From positions 226,001-290,000 of the forward strand of contig NW_022145554.1 of assembly GCF_000002235.5 (NCBI RefSeq): a DNA stretch of 64,000 nucleotides. Reading direction: 5' to 3'. A program made the translations under genes and the position numbers. Source of the DNA: Strongylocentrotus purpuratus (taxonomy: Eukaryota; Echinodermata; Echinoidea; Camarodonta; Strongylocentrotidae). The notes below the pieces were generated by a model, which saw only the letters and a list, made by a program, of their open reading frames with translations, was not told the origin of the DNA and did not search any database. This document shows positions 34,671-46,648 of this stretch, in pieces (the stretch's first letter is position 1; the number at the start of each line of letters is the position of its first letter).

Positions 34671-34882
34671 TAGTTTGCAGGCTCAAAATCTTGTTAGTCC
34701 TAGTGTGTAACATTGGGACTAAACGAAGAGACTATGCATGGTCTAGCGTACCCTAGGCTCTGCACTTTAAGCTGCTCCTAGCAAGACTTTTTTCTTATTT
34801 GACACAGCCAGAGACAGACAGCTAGGCTCTGCTGAAGACTTTATTGAATTGTGTTGTAAGTGTAGTCTTTGCATGCAGACTA
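34671..34882. mobile_element. Mutator-like MITE, copy 2
   Basis: Ends TAGTTTGCAGGC and GCATGCAGACTA, with interior blocks (GCTGCTCCTA, AGCTAGGCTCTGCT, AAGACTTT) shared with the copies at 46.8 and 57.1 kb. Flanking nine-mers agree at only six positions, so it is older. Confidence 0.7.
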
Positions 34883-36120
34883 GAAAACGGGAATATTCGA
34901 GCCACTATTAAATAAGGGAATCGTGGGTGAAGGGCATGGTGATTTTGCATGCTCTCCATTTTGCAATATTAACACAATCCTAAAGGCTTTCAAGAAATCG
35001 ACTATTGTATCGCTTTTAGAAATCATGTTTAGATTTGTAACATGTCACTGTTCATGTTCGTACATTTCAACAGATGGCATACAAGGCTGTTTAAAATGCC
35101 TTAGATCTATTTTAGTTTTTGCGATCCTGTGTGTACTATTTATTGTTGTGAAGAAGGAGAAGAAGAAGAAGGAAGAAGAAGATCGTGATGATGATGAAGA
35201 AACTGAGCGGGGGGGGGGGGGGGGGGGGTCATGAGGCCCTGTAACACAGGAGGCCCTCTCACAATATCTTTGCTCACTGCTCACTGCTCACTTGCAGAAA
35301 ACCCTAACATGCGAATTTCATAAGCGTTTCAACTTTACCGTATATACAAAGGTATGAATTTGAGAGCTGACGCAAGACACAAACTCAAACACTTTTTTTC
35401 TTCAGCGTATTTAATTTAACTTTCCTTATGTTTCGTTTTATGAAATATGCGGACATTAGAGTAACAAATAACGTAGTCTCGACATGATTCCTCAAGGCAA
35501 TAGGCTGACAACATGGTATTGAAATTACCATTGAAAGTCTTTGCTATCGCGGTGCAACAAGAATAATTAATGTTGCGTCTATTTCGAGGTAGGGTTTGTA
35601 ATCGAAATCAGGTCGATTGCACAACACAATAATGCCAGGAGCTATAATTAGCTCTTTTCTTCGCCTTCGTCTTCCGGACATGTACATCTATACTCTATAG
35701 TATGCAAATGAAATGCAGCCCAGGCCGTCTGGTAGATCAGGGCGGATTTCCGTTTGCTCTTATTTGAAAGTAGAGCAGGTTCGCTGTAAGATGGCTGTCG
35801 AATGCTTTCTCAGACGTTTTAGAATTCGAATTAAAAAATGAATTAAAGTGAAATTTATAGAAGACAATTAATTCTTTAAAGGACTCATCCCTAATATCCA
35901 AAATGTTGCAGTATCAAAGTCTGAAATTAAAAAGATGTAGGCCTATACGAAAAGTATTCCTGTTCATTGTTAACATGATCATTACGCATGAATATTTCTA
36001 CCATTTCTTATGCAGAGGCTTGTATATTTATTATCGATACCGCCAGGCGTGTCTATAAGGTCTGTTTAAAATGATTTGCCAAGCTTTATTGAGCAGATAA
36101 TGAACATCTTTGTAGTGGTA
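34883..36120. other. Gene-free stretch
   Basis: GAAGAAG/GATGATG tract followed by a long G-run at 35,152-35,228. A 103-codon frame (34,923-35,234) ends in that microsatellite and is not convincing. Nothing else recognised. Confidence 0.5.
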
Positions 36121-36127
36121 TGATTAT

Positions 36128-36197
36128 ACAATGAGAGAGAGGGAGAGAGAGAGACAGAGAGAAGAGACAAAGAGAGAGAGAGATAGAGATAGAGAGA

Positions 36198-36269
<72 letters not shown>

Positions 36270-36533
36270 TAGAGAGACAGAGAGACAGGGGAGAGAGGAG
36301 GATAGGTGGGTAAGGAGAGGGGAGAAGGGAGGGGTCGGAGGGAGGGGGTTGGAGGAAGGGGACGGATTTCATGTTCAAAACATGTTCAACGCAATGGAAG
36401 GGCGTAGCATGGGTCTAGCCAAGGCCACATAATTAGAGGGGATGTCGAAGGGGGTTCTGTTATGTTCTTTTCATGTTAATTTAACCCCCCCCCCCTTCTG
36501 TCTCTCTGTCTCTCTCTTCCTCTCTCTGTCTAC

Positions 36534-36573
<40 letters not shown>

Positions 36574-36595
36574 TTCTCTTCTTTCTCTTTTTTCT
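36128..36595. repeat. (GA)n then (CT)n microsatellite pair
   Basis: (GA)n with GATA interruptions at about 36,128-36,290 and (CT)n at about 36,500-36,595, separated by ~200 bases with a hAT-like GGGCGTAGCATGG patch at 36,400. The two tracts are complementary and could form a large hairpin. Confidence 0.9.
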
Positions 36596-36700
36596 ACTTT
36601 GCTGGCTTTCGATGGGGGAGGGGGGGGGGGGGGGTTCACCAGAAGTCCTGCCCCATCACCCCCACTACGCTATTATTTTAAAGGAATCATTACTTCCAAT

Positions 36701-36936
36701 CAGGCGCGGATCCACGGGGGGGGGGGGGGGGCCGATGGGCCCGGCCCCCCCCCCTGGCTTTTTTTTTTTTACAAAAAATAATAAATGATGCATACTCCCC
36801 CCCCCCCCCCCCCCCCCCCACTGAGCGAGATATTGGTAGGCTCGATTTTCACATTTTCGGGGTCATATACCCAAAAAATGTGGTGCTCACTACCCCCCCC
36901 CCCCCCCCCTATCGGCAAATCCTGGATCCGCCCCTG
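36701..36936. mobile_element. hAT-like MITE with perfect 8-bp duplication
   Basis: Starts CAGGCGCGGATCC and ends GGATCCGCCCCTG. The eight bases CTTCCAAT occur directly before (36,693-36,700) and directly after (36,937-36,944), the 8-bp target duplication of hAT elements. The 236-base interior is mostly homopolymer: G-run, C-run, T-run, a long C-run at 36,797 and another at 36,894. Confidence 0.9.
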
Positions 36937-36944
36937 CTTCCAAT

Positions 36945-38309
36945 CCAGGTATAGAATCTGCACCAATGTTTAGAAACCCAATAACAGCCTATTAATAAGG
37001 TTTCGTTTCAAACATTTGATACGATGCAGTTAGTAGACCTAATACATTGCATCCACAGAAAATTAGATGAAGTCAATTTCATATAAGACTTACATCGGCT
37101 TTTAACTTGAACTCCCTGCCCATGCGAACTAGCCATTGTCCTCTTTCTTTTACTGTGCCATTTTTTTTTTTTTTAATTTAATTTTGTCTTGAGATCTCTA
37201 CTCAGCTATTCTTTTCTTTCCGTTTCATGTCCATCTGGCGTTCTATTTCCACCGATACCCCAAGAAGCTGAGAAATCAAATGTCAGATTTAGCATTTCAA
37301 ATCAAAACCGCTTAACAAGGCAGGTGAAAAATCTGTGCTAATCTATTCCAAGTCGAACTAGTTCACTAGATTTCGTAAAAGGATGAAAAAGATACACCAA
37401 GTTCTCTCGCATATGAAGTAATTAAAAATGGAAATAGACTACGATGAGCTGGGCGACTGGTAATTCTTTGAAATTTAATGCATCTAATTCCATCTGCCCG
37501 AGATCATACCCCAAGTCCTTGTAAACTAGTTTGTCATTGTATGGCATGTTAATTGTAACATCTAGGGGCCAGGAAGAATTGATTCGTAGTGAAATGCAGG
37601 GGCGTTTAAAAACGGCACTATTATTGAAATAAAGGAAGGGAGTTGGCAAAGAGTTAACATTTTTGAACCTTTATTTCTAACCGTATCTTCAATTGTATGA
37701 AGCTGAAAGACTCTTCTTCCTCTGTGTTGTAATCAAACGTGAAGCAAATATTTTTGTTTTGATGCCCCCTCCCCCTCACAACCCCTCTTCCTACGGGAGG
37801 AAGCTAAACTTAACCCGAGATGTCCCGAGAATGGGTAAATAATCAAGATTAATTATTCTTCAGACGGAAGAAGGAAAGGACGGACTGAAAAAGATCGAGA
37901 CATGAAATGGGATTCGTTTAAAGCAGATGAAGGAAAGAAAATTCCTCCGAAATTCTCATATTACAACGGCTATCTGACATTTATTTTCTGACTCTGATAT
38001 ATGACAGCAATTACCTGTGTGCAAACACTAATTCTAATTCGGGTCGTCTTGCACGCAGCGAAAAAAACAGTGCGTCTATACTATATACCTCTACCAACAG
38101 AGAAGGGATTTTGTGCTACGCCCCCCCCCCCCCCGTACCATCTCCCCCCAAAAGCTAGACATCTTTAGGTAGAAGCTCTCCTTCAAATCACTTGTTAATA
38201 TCAATCAATATTCACAATATCGGTTTTTATCACAAGGTGTCATTCAATTATTTTATCTAATAAAATGGAAAAAAAACGAATCCAGTCAAAAATGACATGC
38301 AATCGAAAT
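36945..38309. other. Gene-free stretch
   Basis: A minus-strand frame (37,649-37,422) has an acceptor-like TTCTTCCTGGCCCCTAG before a protein-like segment, but no good donor, so it is not called. C-run at 38,119. A poly-T run at 37,163. Confidence 0.45.
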
Positions 38310-38697
38310 TAAAGATAAACTTGAGTTCTGGTAATGCGATTGCATTGTAAAGGAAAAGGTGTGGAATGGATCAGAAAAGTTGATCATATAGCATGTAAGT
38401 AATGGTGTGTAATGCAAGGTTCTGGAGTCATCAAAATCATCACAAATTTGGCAGAGTCTTGGTAAAGTAACAATCACTTACACAGAAAGATGTATATGGG
38501 ACAACACACATGGTGTCGGGGCTAGTACTACCCTGATTTCCTTATCTTTCTATGCTCATTACTCAGCCAGTATACATTTTCTTCCAAAATTGTTTGGTAC
38601 ATGACATTTATTTGTAATCTTGAACATTCAGTGTAAGTTTCGTTAGATTCTGTGAGAATTAATTTTCTTTTTTTACCAGAACTCAAGTTTATCTTTA
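38310..38697. mobile_element. TA-flanked MITE, 388 bp
   Basis: Perfect 25-base inverted ends beginning TAAAGATAAACTTGAGTTCT; TA at both borders. Non-coding interior related to the 30.4-kb sequence. Confidence 0.9.
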
Positions 38698-39414
38698 ATA
38701 ATAATTCTTTAGGACTTTATTTATGTTCTTTCATTAAACTATGTACTTAATCGTGGTGATCTTCACTTTACTTTTTAGCTGCTACCTACTTCAGTAGAGT
38801 GTATGTTAATTTCTTTCATGTGTCTTGTCATTGTGTTTTTTTCCTGTTGTTTTACGCTGCCACGTTAAATAAAATAATTGATTTAAATTATCGTGATATA
38901 GAGGTTGACAGGAAGTAATGCTCCTTTAACCAGAGGACTGACTACCTCTGCCTACTCAGTCGGGTTTCAATAATCTGTTCTAAATTTAGTACGCTTTTAT
39001 GAACACCTCCCGTAGACCAGGGGCGGATCCAGGCGGAGGGGCCCGATTTGGGAGAAAATATTTAGCGGCGACTCAGCCGACCGGCCGAATAAGCGGGGGA
39101 GGGGGGGGGGGGGGGGGGGGAGTAGTGAACACCATTTTTTTTCTTCATAAACAAATATTTAGCGGCGACTAGTATATCCATGAAAACATCAGGAAAGTAC
39201 ACTGAGGCATGGACCTATAACATAAAGAAAGCTAGGTCCATGATTGAGAGGCTCAGACCAGACCATGGACCTATACTAACGCAAATGCTCAGGCGATGTT
39301 AGAGCCTATACATCGAGGCCTGGGGGTAATGGGGCATTGCATCGCATTAAGTACGATGCATGACATTTAAATTGACGTAGTGACAGGCGCTGAACTACAG
39401 CTGACACTAATCAG
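38698..39414. other. Gene-free stretch
   Basis: Possible LINE tail ending AAATAAAATAATTGATTTAA near 38,868-38,888; a hAT-like left end (CAGGGGCGGATCCAGGCGG) at 39,018 followed by a long G-run at 39,097; TTTAGCGGCGACT occurs twice (39,060 and 39,158). Confidence 0.45.
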
Positions 39415-40285
39415 AGAGGGGCGGAGGCGAGAAATAGGGCGACAGAGGGGCGTTTGCAGAAGACTGATAATGAGGATGTAGGGGTAGGGGCGGGGAGATG
39501 GGAGGGAATGTGTGATCCTGAGCCATTAATATATAGGATTATTATTCGTGAATAATCAGAAGACTCTTTTGTTTAGAAGGCCTATATCTCAACATTTATG
39601 GGGATGGGGGGGGGGTAATATATGTCTATAGAAGGGCGTTTACATGTTGTCGTAAGGGGCAGGGACTGAGATGGGAATGGATGTGTGATCCTGCGCCGTA
39701 ACCGAAGGATTTCATGAATCCTTGGGACCATCAATCTGCAAATGCTTTTAATGATGATCCCGTTTATTCTTCTTTTTTGTACAAATTCATTATTGCACCT
39801 TGTATTTTACCCTTGAGAATGTTTTGTACATATTTTAGTGTTTGCATGTGTTTAAATTGAAGAATGAAGAATGAAGAATGAATAACTGAATTGAATAAAT
39901 CAGAGAGCAGTTCCAATTGAATAATCGAAATGGGATGGAGGCGAGAAAAGGGGATGTAGATGGGCGTTTGCAAAAGAATATTAGGATTTAGGGGTAGGGG
40001 CGCGGAGACGGGAATGGAAATGTGATCCTGCGTCATTACCGAAGGATGTTAGTAAATGATTTGATGAATAATCAGATAGTCGAGCTGTAGAGTTAACGGA
40101 ATAGGGTGGAGATGAGAAGTAGAGATGTTGAGGGGCGTTTGCAAACGGGTTTCAGGGGCAGGTGAGGCGAGAGGATGATTAGAGACTTGTTATGAATTTG
40201 AGGATTTTCAATAAATGATCAGAGAGCACTATTGTTAAGTAATCAAAATGGACCTAGGTGATAAATCGGGGCGTTGGTAGGTGAC
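39415..40285 (+). repeat. Diverged satellite-like tandem repeat, ~170-190 bp unit
   Basis: About five units share GGGATGGAGGCGAGAAA, GGGGCGTTTGCAAAAGA, TAGGGGTAGGGGCG, GGGAATGGAAATGTGATCC, TGCGTCATTACCGAAGGAT and AATAATCAGA blocks. Units begin near 39,415, 39,600, 39,925, 40,100 and 40,245. A different segment (about 39,740-39,895) with a LINE-like tail interrupts the series. Confidence 0.8.
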
Positions 40286-42426
40286 CCCCCCCCCCCCCCA
40301 AAAAAAAAAAAAAAAAAAGATAACGTGTGGTTATGTGTTTGTGTGTGGGGTGGAGAGGGGCGTGTGTTTGTCTCCATGTGACACCCCCGTAGAAATTGGG
40401 GTTTCACGGGACCAGAGAGGCGTGGAGAGATTAAATTGGAGTAACGGCAGAATTGACGATGCGGGAATTAAAATCTACATTTATATAGGATGTTCGGATG
40501 AGACGTAAAAAAAAGGAAACATTTGGAAAGAAAGTTGTTTATTGACGAATTTTGTAAAAGGTAGTAGCGAGAAATAGGGCTACAAAATGAAGTCGACTCG
40601 GTTTGTGACTGTTCGTGAGCCCCGCGACGATGTAAATATACATCCATCGGTATGCCAGGTCACGTAGGGGGCGGGTTGTCCCCCCTCCTCGCGCCCCCCT
40701 GCGACTCAAGTTACAACCCCTCTAGAAATAGAGCGATGAGAGCTGCACGCTGCGTTTACATAAGTCACCCCTAATGTACACAATCGAGATGCCGCGAGCA
40801 AGCGAGGCGGAAAGGTGATGACCGGGTTTCGTTACACCTTTTTAAAGTCCAAGTTCACACATCATGCCCTATCAATTGCCTCGCTACATTACAGATATAA
40901 TTAGCCCAATGCTAGCAAAATTGAAAGTTTTTTGGTTAAACCGGTTCTTTTCATCCGGACAAGCGACATTGACCCGGTTTTATATTTCACGCAGGCCTAT
41001 GAGATCATTTTCAGAATCGGGATCATACGCGTATTTCAGGCCACCATCCTTCGCTTGTTAAATTTATTCGAATACACTGATGAAAAATATATTTTGAGAG
41101 CCTGTTGGTGGATAATATTTTAATGCAAAGAGTAGAGATAAATTTGAAAATTCGCCTGGATGAAATACCTAACTTGGGCATTTTCCCGGCTAAAATAAAA
41201 AAATTGTGTGAAATCTGGAACACCGGTAAACACAACTCTCGTCGAATCACAAAATAAAACAGTAAAAATACAACGAATCATTATAAATCCTTTAAAAGTA
41301 CACAAATATAATATAAATTCAGCTTAGGAGTAAAGTCGAGATGCGTGTGGCTAGTAAACATAATTGTAATCATTTAATACTCAATTATATAATTTGTATT
41401 TAAGTCAAAATCTAATATCGTCTTTTATTCGCCTAACCAGCATGCATTGCGCGCGGAAATTGACTTTAGTGTGCCATAATAATACGAGTTGTCGAGCCAG
41501 CGCGTCTGTGAGAGTATCAACAACGAAGTGTTGAACTAAGATAGTCCAGTTTTATACCCGGCTGTCTTGCCTTTGATGTCTTTTTGAAGAAAAACATATT
41601 TTGGGATTTTGTTGCAGGGACTGTTTCTTTTCACGATCACAATTGGAAATATTTAAGAGATTTTGAATCGCAGGTATCATTTTTGTGCTGCTGAATTATT
41701 GGTTTTAGTCGACGGAATAGATTGCTGAAGAAATGTGCTTATTTTAACTTGAATCATTATTCTTTCCACGGACATACAAGTGAACCATTGGTAAGTAAAC
41801 GAACTATTAAACAAAGAATGCAAAGTGCTACTTTTAAATTATTGAAATCTCATATTCGCGAAGAATGTGAGAATATTTTGATGCCATTATTTTGCTGTTG
41901 TTGATACCCGTGTTACTATTGCAATTGTTATCATTACCGTCTCATCATTTTCATTGCCATCGTTATGATGACTTTCATCACCATTATTTAAAGTGTGCGC
42001 TGACCCGCCTTTAGATTTTCGAAAAATCACGAGTATGATATTCATTTTATATAAATTTTTTGCCACCATATAGATAATTATATTGTTTCACGAATGGTTT
42101 GCCTGTCATGAATATCTCACGGAGATTAACGTTATCACCAATTGCAATTCATAACGGACTTTCTAGTTACGTTGTGGAACTTCAAAACAATCAATAAGCT
42201 CATTTATAAAAGCTATACGACACAGACATCATGATTTTACTAACATCGCTATGTTGAGGTGGAAATAGTTAAAGAAATAGAGCAGTTGCTAGGCAACTGC
42301 CTTATTAACATTGCGATTTTCGAACCGTCGTCTGAAAATGGGGCTTCCAAATTGTGAATTCCTCGATGGATAAAACAGTGCATTTGTATTGGAGATTGGA
42401 TATATCTGACGGGACCGATCAGGTTT
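40286..42426. other. Gene-free stretch
   Basis: Poly-C/poly-A junction at 40,285-40,318. 40,600-40,830 is relatively CpG-rich. A good splice-donor-like GGTAAGTAA sits at 41,790, but no matching acceptor or coding frame is apparent. No gene called. Confidence 0.45.
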
Positions 42427-44247
42427 TATTGCAATGACGACCTTCGTCATTGCCTTGTTTTCGTTCACATTCTGCCCCATTAATATTCTCCTTTTCCTTT
42501 TCCTTATCCTTATCCTTATCCTTATCGTCAGGAAATCGCATTCGTTTTGCACGTAGTGTTTGTGATTCCTAGTTAGGTGCTTTCCTCATGTCCTTTTCCT
42601 TTCAAATTTCATAGGCATAGTCTCTAACATCTCATCAAGGTCACTACATTCTTCGATTTTGGAAATCACTCATGCATGACCGTCCAGGCGCCATTTTGTC
42701 CGTTTCTGGTCCATTTTAAGGCCTTTATATCTTCCTTCCTATCTCCACTATCCTTCATCCTACAAACTTCTAACAAATTCCTCTAGATAGTCTGAGAGAT
42801 GTTCTTTCATCTGCGACATATGACTTGACCTTCAAAATGCCATCTTCATACTCGAAATTCAAATCTAAAACCGACTCCGTCAAAAACCTCTCAAGTTCTT
42901 GAAAAATGGACCCCTAAATAATCTAAAACTGCCATAACTTTCTCATATAAATTCCGTTTTGTATTTAAATCTCACAGTATTTTTATCTCATAATTGCACA
43001 TAGCCATGCTAAATTTCACGCTCCAATGGCTTTGCACAACATAAATAGCGCCCTCTAAAGTTCTGGGAATTGGCTTTCTCTCTGTGGCCGTATCTCCATA
43101 ATGGCTTAGCAAACCCGTACCCTTTTTTGGATTTAGATACTTGAAGATATGCCCTTTGAAGCCATATACAAAATTATATACCCTTACACTGACCAAATTC
43201 GAGAAAAATGCCCTCCAAATTTGCCATTTTCGAGAAAATTCCAAAATAACTTCAACTTGCTTTAAAATGGCGATCTTTATACCTATATCAATGAAACTTG
43301 GCACACATATGTATCCATATACGTGACAACTGTCTGCCAAGTTAAATAAATTGTAATGCCCTCGTTGCAAAGTTATCGTCAAAAATGATGAATTTACTAT
43401 GCATTACGTAATAGCACGTTTAATGCGTGCAATACATTGCGCGGAGATAACAATGGTGTCAAACTGACCGCAATGGAGTGCCCTTTCGCATGATACCAAG
43501 TATAGTATATGTTCACACAGAAAATTGTGAGTAAATCGCATTTGAACAAAGGTCACTATACGAATTCCGCCGAGTTTCCGCCCGAATCTAACACGTATCG
43601 ACTATGACGTCATTTTTTCAGACTGCTTTTCGCCCCTTAAACGTCCTTTTTTTTCCTTGAAAGTTTGCAGTGACATGCCGAGTACCAATACGCAGGGCAC
43701 CTCTTGGCCGGATTTTTGAAATTGGTAAAGGGGGCCATTTAAGACGCCATTTTGTCCTATAAATCTATTTTACATCACGTGTCTCGATAGGATTATCATA
43801 GAAAATAAGAGAGTGGTTTACAATAACAACCATGAAATTCTCTTTCTAATGATACCAAATACGGCCCATAAAGAGACATGAAGAGAGAGAGAAAAAACAA
43901 TTTAACTCCGGTCATAATACAGATCCTGTACGTTTTCCGCTCATGCATTACACGCACATGCACATGCACATGCACCAAATCCCCTTGGTTTTTGCACGCA
44001 GTGCTTGCGAGCCCTTTCTACGTCCTTTCCCCTATCCCAATTTCTTTCAAACTTCGTAGGCATAGTACCATCCCATCAAGGTCACTGTTGAGGCCTTTCT
44101 TTCGCCCACCTATCTCCAATATCACAGAAGCTACAGACTTCGTGCAAATTGCTCTGGATGGTCCGAGAGAAGCTCTTTCGTTTGACACGTAGAAACATGG
44201 CGTCATTGCACGCACATCGTTGTGACACGATTGCATTTCTAGTTATT
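42427..44247 (-). mobile_element. Unclassified 1.8-kb non-autonomous repeat, copy B
   Basis: Reverse-complement partner of 10,211-12,080, about 1.82 kb. It differs by scattered substitutions, a short CTTATC expansion near 42,505-42,530 and CACATG repeats near 43,955-43,975 where copy A has a different 60-base segment. A 136-codon frame inside (43,382 to 42,972) is not open in copy A and has no recognisable domain. Confidence 0.8.
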
Positions 44248-44793
44248 GTTGGTCTCTTTTGAGATTAAAGGGTTTTTTGGGGAAGCAAAAGTCGGTGCGA
44301 TTTTAGACCTTCGAGATTCGCCAGGACATGTTTTCATCAGACATACTACCCTCTTTGCGTATTAAAAACCGAAGCCAAGGCTTGGTAAAAATATTTGCAA
44401 AAACTTTCTCAAAACCGATGTTCTGCTAGATTTTTTGAATAATATTAATCAGTATAGGTGTAAAAATGCATGGTCTCTGTTATTTTTTAATTCGCACACA
44501 TTACAGATATTGATGTGATTGGTAATTAAAAGATCAACAACAGGTATATTACGCTAAATCATGTAAATTTGATTTTGATTTTTTGTGTGTGTGTGTGCAG
44601 GGAATGTGGCACACAATTTGTATATTATATTTATCATTAAAACTATCGACACTTTCATCATCATTTCACTATTAGTTTATTTATTCTTGGTGTTATTATT
44701 ATTATTATTGCTATTATTGTTAGTTTTATTATTTTTATCATCATCATTATTATCATGTATATTATTAATATTTATAATAGATATTATTATTAT

Positions 44794-44832
<39 letters not shown>

Positions 44833-45734
44833 AAGTAGTAGTAGTATTAATAGTAGTAGAAGTAGTTGTAGTATAGTAGTGGTCAGGTTAGTAGTAGGAG
44901 GAAGAGAAGGAGGCGGAGGAGGAGGAGGAGGAGAATTCCTTTGCGAGATGTAGGCCTATTTAAACTTGAAAACAAGGCTTGAGTTGATAGGAAAATTTGC
45001 GCCAAGAATCCCCGGAGCACTATTCCACTCGATTTCTTGCATAATTAATCAACTGTTTTCGGATACGCAGGTGTCAAAAAATGGGCAGTGTTGTTTCTAT
45101 TTAGCACACATCGCTGAATAGGATTTAGGTCTAGCGTTTCTGATGTATTCACTTGCGGCTCAAGTTCCTCCCATCTCCCTGGTTCCCTGCGGTGTAGTAT
45201 GAGGATATATAGGCCTAGGGAACGTGTTTTGTTGAGTGCTTTGACTGAAATAATTGTCAATTTTTATCACGTTTTCTTAAGGTTTTAATCAGATGAACTG
45301 ACAATCCGCATACGAATATGCTCGAAGTAAACATGTGTCTAGAAAAATACAAGCTTTGGTTTTTTTTAAATATAACATTCATAAACGAGTCACTCTTTAC
45401 AAATTTCGATTAGAATAGTGGGGAACAGGTTATGACGTACATATAGGTTCATAACGCACGATAATGAGGTATATGTTGATACAACACCACTGCAAACAAA
45501 AGGGGACTACAGTAAGCTGTTCAAACGAACGGGGAAATGAAAAACAACAATTTCGATCCGCTTTTATATATTTAGCTCGATGCCGTCTCTATAGAGCGCT
45601 TTACAGATACATTTGTCCACAGTTACCCCTCATTCTTTCATGTCATTCTCAAAGCTTTTTATAAGTTACTTGAACAAAGGACTTATCATCGACTCGGCAT
45701 GAGACCCCAAAAGACACCAAGTTTATTTATGTTC
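44248..45734. other. Gene-free microsatellite stretch
   Basis: ATT-rich sequence, then (AGT)n at about 44,797-44,876 and GGA repeats to 44,935. A GAGCGCTTTACAG tail-like block is at 45,594. Long isoleucine/serine frames are compositional. Confidence 0.55.
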
Positions 45735-45810
45735 ATTTGCCACTCTCGACCCAGGTGCGGTTAGTGGGTACCTTGTAGGATTTATTCCGTGAAACGACTA
45801 ATAGATTTGG
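45735..45810 (+). mobile_element. SINE body fragment
   Basis: CATTTGCCACTCTCGACCC then AGGTGCGGTTAGTGGGTACC, TTGTAGGATTTATTCCGTGA align with the body of the 23.6-kb SINE (its complement). No tRNA-like head remains. Confidence 0.6.
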
Positions 45811-46648
45811 AAGGGCGTAGAGACGTTATCATAACATGGTGTGCGCTGTACAAGAACTTAATATCATGATATTTTCAAGAAATGAAATGAATTCATGAAC
45901 ATTGTCTCTTACCTTTAAAGGATACCGCACCCATGTAAATGAGAGGGACCTCACTGAACTAATGAGAGCATGTTATCTGCAAAAGTTGTGATTTTATCCA
46001 TTGTGAACTGACTGCTACCTTGTTGGAATGACGAAAGAGTACTGAGACAAAAAAAAAAGGAGGGGGGGGGGGGTAAAGAAGATAACAACAGCCCAAGATA
46101 TGTATTGTGAACTGACTGTTGTTTTGTTTCATGTGTATAAACATGTACATAGTGTTCGAAAATTTCTGGAACCCATGTCCATGAGGAAAAATAAGGGCAT
46201 TTTATGACAGTACTTTCAACGTTCATGGTCAACGGCGTAGCTATACCGTTAGACATGGGGCCTAGAGTTACACCCATTTTTAAACTCCCCCCGCACTTTT
46301 AGTCTGTAACACACCATCTCTTTAAAAAGAAAAAGGTCCTGACGCCCCTGCCCCGGATGCCCCCCCCCCAATCATTATACACTCTCCAGACTCCAAACAT
46401 GCAAGGTAAGTTATAACATGGAGTCCATGGTTATAATCACACATGCTGGCCCTGCATCGCCTCTCAGGTGATTTACATCGTATGTATATGCGACTGTCTA
46501 GACGACAGGCAAGTACATGTGGGGAGATTTAAGATTGATTCCTTGGTGTATCAAAGAGAATTAATTGACCCAAATCCTCTACCCGACTTAGAGGTATGCT
46601 CCCCTAATTGCTCTTATGATTAAAACCCACGTCTAATATACTTACGCC
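45811..46648. other. Gene-free stretch
   Basis: Poly-A/poly-G patch at about 46,050-46,073, C-run at 46,361. A TAAAGGATACCGCACCC end-like sequence at 45,917 has no visible partner end. Confidence 0.45.

Noticed and set aside
34923..35234. 103-codon frame with a hydrophobic segment and acidic/basic tail
   Set aside because: The tail is a GAAGAAG/poly-G microsatellite and there is no homologue, splice signal or promoter evidence.
36124..36681. Leucine/serine-rich frames on both strands
   Set aside because: They translate (GA)n and (CT)n microsatellites.
37422..37649. Possible minus-strand exon after TTCTTCCTGGCCCCTAG
   Set aside because: Composition is protein-like, but the only nearby donor (GTAGTC) is poor and no partner exon is visible.
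41470..41795. Non-coding first exon ending in GGTAAGTAA at 41,790
   Set aside because: A lone donor-like site without an acceptor, promoter or coding frame is not enough.
42972..43382. 136-codon frame inside the 1.8-kb repeat
   Set aside because: Not open in the sister copy at 10.2-12.1 kb and without a recognisable domain.
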